A DNA stretch of 64,000 nucleotides from assembly GCA_024743195.1 (NCBI GenBank), contig JANSXE010000001.1, positions 372,001 through 436,000 on the forward strand. Reading direction: 5' to 3'. A program made the position numbers and the translations under genes. Numbering within the stretch: the first letter of the stretch is position 1; each line of letters opens with the position of its first letter. Source of the DNA: Alphaproteobacteria bacterium (GTDB taxonomy: Bacteria > Pseudomonadota > Alphaproteobacteria > UBA8366 > Aestuariispiraceae). This document shows, one piece after another, positions 61,866-64,000 of this stretch. A model generated the notes under the pieces. That model was not told the DNA's origin, ran no database searches, and worked only from the letters and a program-made list of their open reading frames with translations.

Positions 61866-62792
61866 CTACAGCTCCCCCTGGCTCTTAAGCCAGGCTTCCG
61901 CGCAGGCCTTGGCCAGCGTGCGCACCCGGCCGATATAGGCCTGGCGCTCGGTCACGGAGATCACGCCGCGCGCATCCAACAGATTGAACAGATGGCTCGC
62001 CTTCAGGCACTGGTCGTAGGCCGGCAACGCGACCCCGCCCTCGACCAGGCGCGCGCATTCGGCCTCCGCGTCCTCGAAATGGCGCAGCACCATGGCGGTG
62101 TCGGCGAGTTCGAAATTGTGCCGGGAATACTCGATTTCCGCCTGATGGTAGACCTCGCCATAGGTCATGGTCTCGTTGAAGGCGAGGTCGTAGACGTTCT
62201 CGACCCCCTGGACGTACATCGCCAGCCGCTCCAGCCCGTAGGTCAGTTCGGTCGAGACCGGCCGGCAGTCGAAGCCGCCCACCTGCTGGAAATAGGTGAA
62301 CTGGCTGACCTCCATGCCGTCGCACCAGACCTCCCAGCCGAGGCCCCAGGCGCCCAGCGTCGGGCTCTCCCAATCGTCCTCGACGAAGCGGATGTCGTGG
62401 CGCATCGGGTCGATCCCGATCGCGGCCAGCGAACCGAGATACAGATCCTGGCTGTCCGCCGGCGAGGGCTTCAGAATCACCTGATACTGATAATAGTGCT
62501 GCAGCCGGTTCGGGTTCTCGCCGTAGCGCCCGTCGGTCGGCCGGCGCGAGGGCTGGACATAGGCCGCGCTCCAGGGCTTCGAACCGAGCGAGCGCAGCGT
62601 CGTCGCCCAGTGGAAGGTGCCGGCTCCGACCTCCATGTCGTAGGGCTGGAGGATGGCGCAGCCGCGCTCCGACCAATAGCGGTGCAGGGTCAGAATGATG
62701 TTCTGCAGCGTCGCCTCGCGCGGGATGCCCAGGCGGGAAACAACACTGTCCGGCCGCGCGGCGGGCGCGGTGTTCTCTGTCGTCTCGGCCAT
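61866..62792 (-). CDS. glyQ: Glycyl-tRNA synthetase alpha subunit
   Basis: 308 aa. [44 protein letters not shown] and [32 protein letters not shown] are unmistakable. Catalytic subunit of the alpha2beta2 enzyme charging tRNA-Gly. Confidence 0.98.
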   Translation of the reverse strand: MAETTENTAPAARPDSVVSRLGIPREATLQNIILTLHRYWSERGCAILQPYDMEVGAGTFHWATTLRSLGSKPWSAAYVQPSRRPTDGRYGENPNRLQHYYQYQVILKPSPADSQDLYLGSLAAIGIDPMRHDIRFVEDDWESPTLGAWGLGWEVWCDGMEVSQFTYFQQVGGFDCRPVSTELTYGLERLAMYVQGVENVYDLAFNETMTYGEVYHQAEIEYSRHNFELADTAMVLRHFEDAEAECARLVEGGVALPAYDQCLKASHLFNLLDARGVISVTERQAYIGRVRTLAKACAEAWLKSQGEL

Positions 62793-62980
62793 GGGTGCGG
62801 GCGTCGTCCTGCTAAGCGGGGCGGCGCGCCGCCCCTCGTCAGCCTGCCAAGGTGCGGCGCAACATAACGGTCACACCGGGGGGAATCAACCGCGTGAGCG
62901 GGGCGCGGGCGCCCCGGCGGGGAAACGCGCACGGACGGGCGGCGGCGCCGCGCCACCCGCGCGAGCGCCGGCGGCGTGCG

Positions 62981-63016
62981 TCCTTCGAGACGCCGCCTGT
63001 CGGCGGCTCCTCAGGA
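62981..63016. repeat. Inverted copy of the 61775-61810 palindromic repeat
   Basis: 36 bp that are the exact reverse complement of 61775-61810; together they flank glyQ. The 346-bp gap 62793-63138 holds this, a second repeat fragment (CTCGCCCTGAGGAGGGCGCG, 63049-63068) and no gene. Confidence 0.8.
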
Positions 63017-63138
63017 GGAGGGTTAACCCGCTGTTTCCAAAAAACGAAACCCTCGCCCTGAGGAGGGCGCGCCAGCGCCCGTCCCGAAGGGCGCCGCCGC
63101 CCTGCGCGCGACCGCCGGCGGCGTGCGTCAACCGCGCT

Positions 63139-63420
63139 TCAATAGGGACAGCCCGGCCGGCCGCAATTCTCCACGCCCTCGACCGAGACATAGGCCTTGC
63201 AGACCGGGCACTGCTCGGTGTCCTCGACGCGGCCCGGCTCGCCCCCCTCGTCGGCGCGGGCCTTGGTCGCCTTGCGCAGACGCTCGCCGAAGGTGCGCTC
63301 GCCCACCTTGCGCTCGCCCTTCTGCACGCGGTCCAGCCGGCCGATATACTTGAAGCCGTACCAGACCGCCGCGACGACCGCGGCCAGGACGAGCAGCTTG
63401 GTGAAGGAAAATCCGAACAT
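63139..63420 (-). CDS. Small membrane-anchored zinc-ribbon protein
   Basis: 93 aa. One N-terminal TM segment (FTKLLVLAAVVAAVWYGFKYIG), a basic helical linker, and a C-terminal ribbon CPVCKAYV...NCGRPGCPY (four cysteines). Conserved hypothetical in Alphaproteobacteria near S49 peptidase genes; the role is unknown. Confidence 0.8.
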   Translation of the reverse strand: MFGFSFTKLLVLAAVVAAVWYGFKYIGRLDRVQKGERKVGERTFGERLRKATKARADEGGEPGRVEDTEQCPVCKAYVSVEGVENCGRPGCPY

Positions 63421-63479
63421 GGGGCGGATTTAGCGGGCGCGCTCCCGCCGGGTCAAGCGCGGCCTCGGACTTCCGGCCG

Positions 63480-64000
63480 CTAAAGGCCGAGCCGCGTCCA
63501 GAGGGCGCGCTCCTCAGCCGCCGCAAGCAGACCGTCGGCGAGGCCCGCGCCCAAACCACCCCAGGAGGCGGGCGCGGCGGGCGTCTGCGCCGCGCCGCCG
63601 AAGAAGCGGGCCAGCCGGCCCTTGGGCGGGTTCATCAGGCGGAAGCGGGTCTTGTCGCCGAACACCTGGCGCAGGGTCGAGCGCATATCGCCCAGCCCGT
63701 CGACCAGGCCAAGCTCCAGACCGCGGGCGCCGGTCCAGAACTCGCCGCTGAAAAGCGTCTCGTCCTCCGCCTTCAGGCGCGGTCCGCGCCGAGCCTTGAC
63801 CCACTCGATGAACTGGCGGTGCAGCTCGCCCTGGATGGCCTTGAGGCGTTCGACCTCGTCCTCCTTCTCCGGCCGGAAGGGGTCGAGCATCGCCTTTCGC
63901 TCGCCGGCCGTGTGAACCCGGCGCTCGACGCCCAGCTTGCCAATCGCGTCCTGGAAGCCGAAGGAGGCGGAGACGACCCCGATCGAGCCGACGATCGAGC
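63480..64000 (-). CDS. S49 family peptidase (SohB/SppA-like), N-terminal part beyond window
   Basis: The frame is open through the window edge (174 codons visible including stop). It contains VGSIGVVSASFGFQDAIGKL and GVERRVHTAGERKAMLDPFRPE, followed by FSGEFWTGARGLELGLVDGLGD, the SppA/SohB C-terminal pattern. It degrades signal peptides or membrane fragments. The catalytic residues lie outside. Confidence 0.93.
   Translation of the reverse strand, partial: SIVGSIGVVSASFGFQDAIGKLGVERRVHTAGERKAMLDPFRPEKEDEVERLKAIQGELHRQFIEWVKARRGPRLKAEDETLFSGEFWTGARGLELGLVDGLGDMRSTLRQVFGDKTRFRLMNPPKGRLARFFGGAAQTPAAPASWGGLGAGLADGLLAAAEERALWTRLGL

Overview
The window is GC-rich alphaproteobacterial chromosome. 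TrcR, Anbu, a phasin, BetI/BetA, the split glycyl-tRNA synthetase glyQ/glyS and many 4-nt gene overlaps all fit that class; I cannot name the genus. About the first 30.77 kb is most of a Mu-like transposable prophage lying on the minus strand. Its c-repressor (left) end is inside the window and its tail/right end runs off at position 1. The rest, to 64,000, is ordinary host chromosome.

Prophage, in its own direction (high to low coordinates). Left terminus near 30770; a convergent cargo module (GNAT-like, PAS-like and small helical proteins); an XRE repressor with operators; divergently a Ner-like regulator, a ParB-like protein, transposase A, ATPase B, a DnaA-domain-IV protein, a possible Gam-like protein, many small zinc-binding or unknown early proteins, an MT-A70 adenine methylase, GemA, and a Mor/C-type activator. 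Then come the lysis genes, gp25-gp29 type packaging and portal genes, gpF with a C-terminal nuclease-like domain, protease/scaffold, cement protein, major head protein, a candidate anti-CBASS protein, gp36, gpG and gp37 homologues, tail tube, a tail chaperone with a programmed frameshift, and the tape measure protein. No contractile sheath gene lies beside the tube, so the virion is probably siphovirus-like.

Two identical promoter architectures were found: the same 24-bp palindrome with a TAGNCT hexamer centred exactly 35 bp downstream. They precede the lysis operon and the protease/scaffold gene and look like targets of the Mor-type activator. Between the two late gene blocks a plus-strand sigma70-like promoter and an intrinsic terminator define an undescribed small RNA of about 80 nt.

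Host region. A repeat-rich membrane protein abuts the prophage, followed by TrcR, a phasin with likely PhaR sites, Anbu, a lipoprotein, a D,D-carboxypeptidase with SPOR domain, an Asp/Asn beta-hydroxylase-like protein, betI-betA, a chemoreceptor, a BLUF photosensor, an acyl-CoA synthetase and YgfZ. A tight five-gene operon (three glycosyltransferases, asparagine synthase, dihydroorotase) follows. At 53-55 kb is a second, chromosomal copy of the module found at the prophage left end (XRE, small helical, PAS-like, convergent GNAT-like). The window ends with an XRE protein, a response regulator, PPDK, glyS, glyQ, repeat elements, a small zinc-ribbon membrane protein and the 3' part of an S49 peptidase.

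The most novel observation is this paralogous four-gene module, conserved in gene order and in overlapping convergent 3' ends, once beside the phage immunity region and once in the host.
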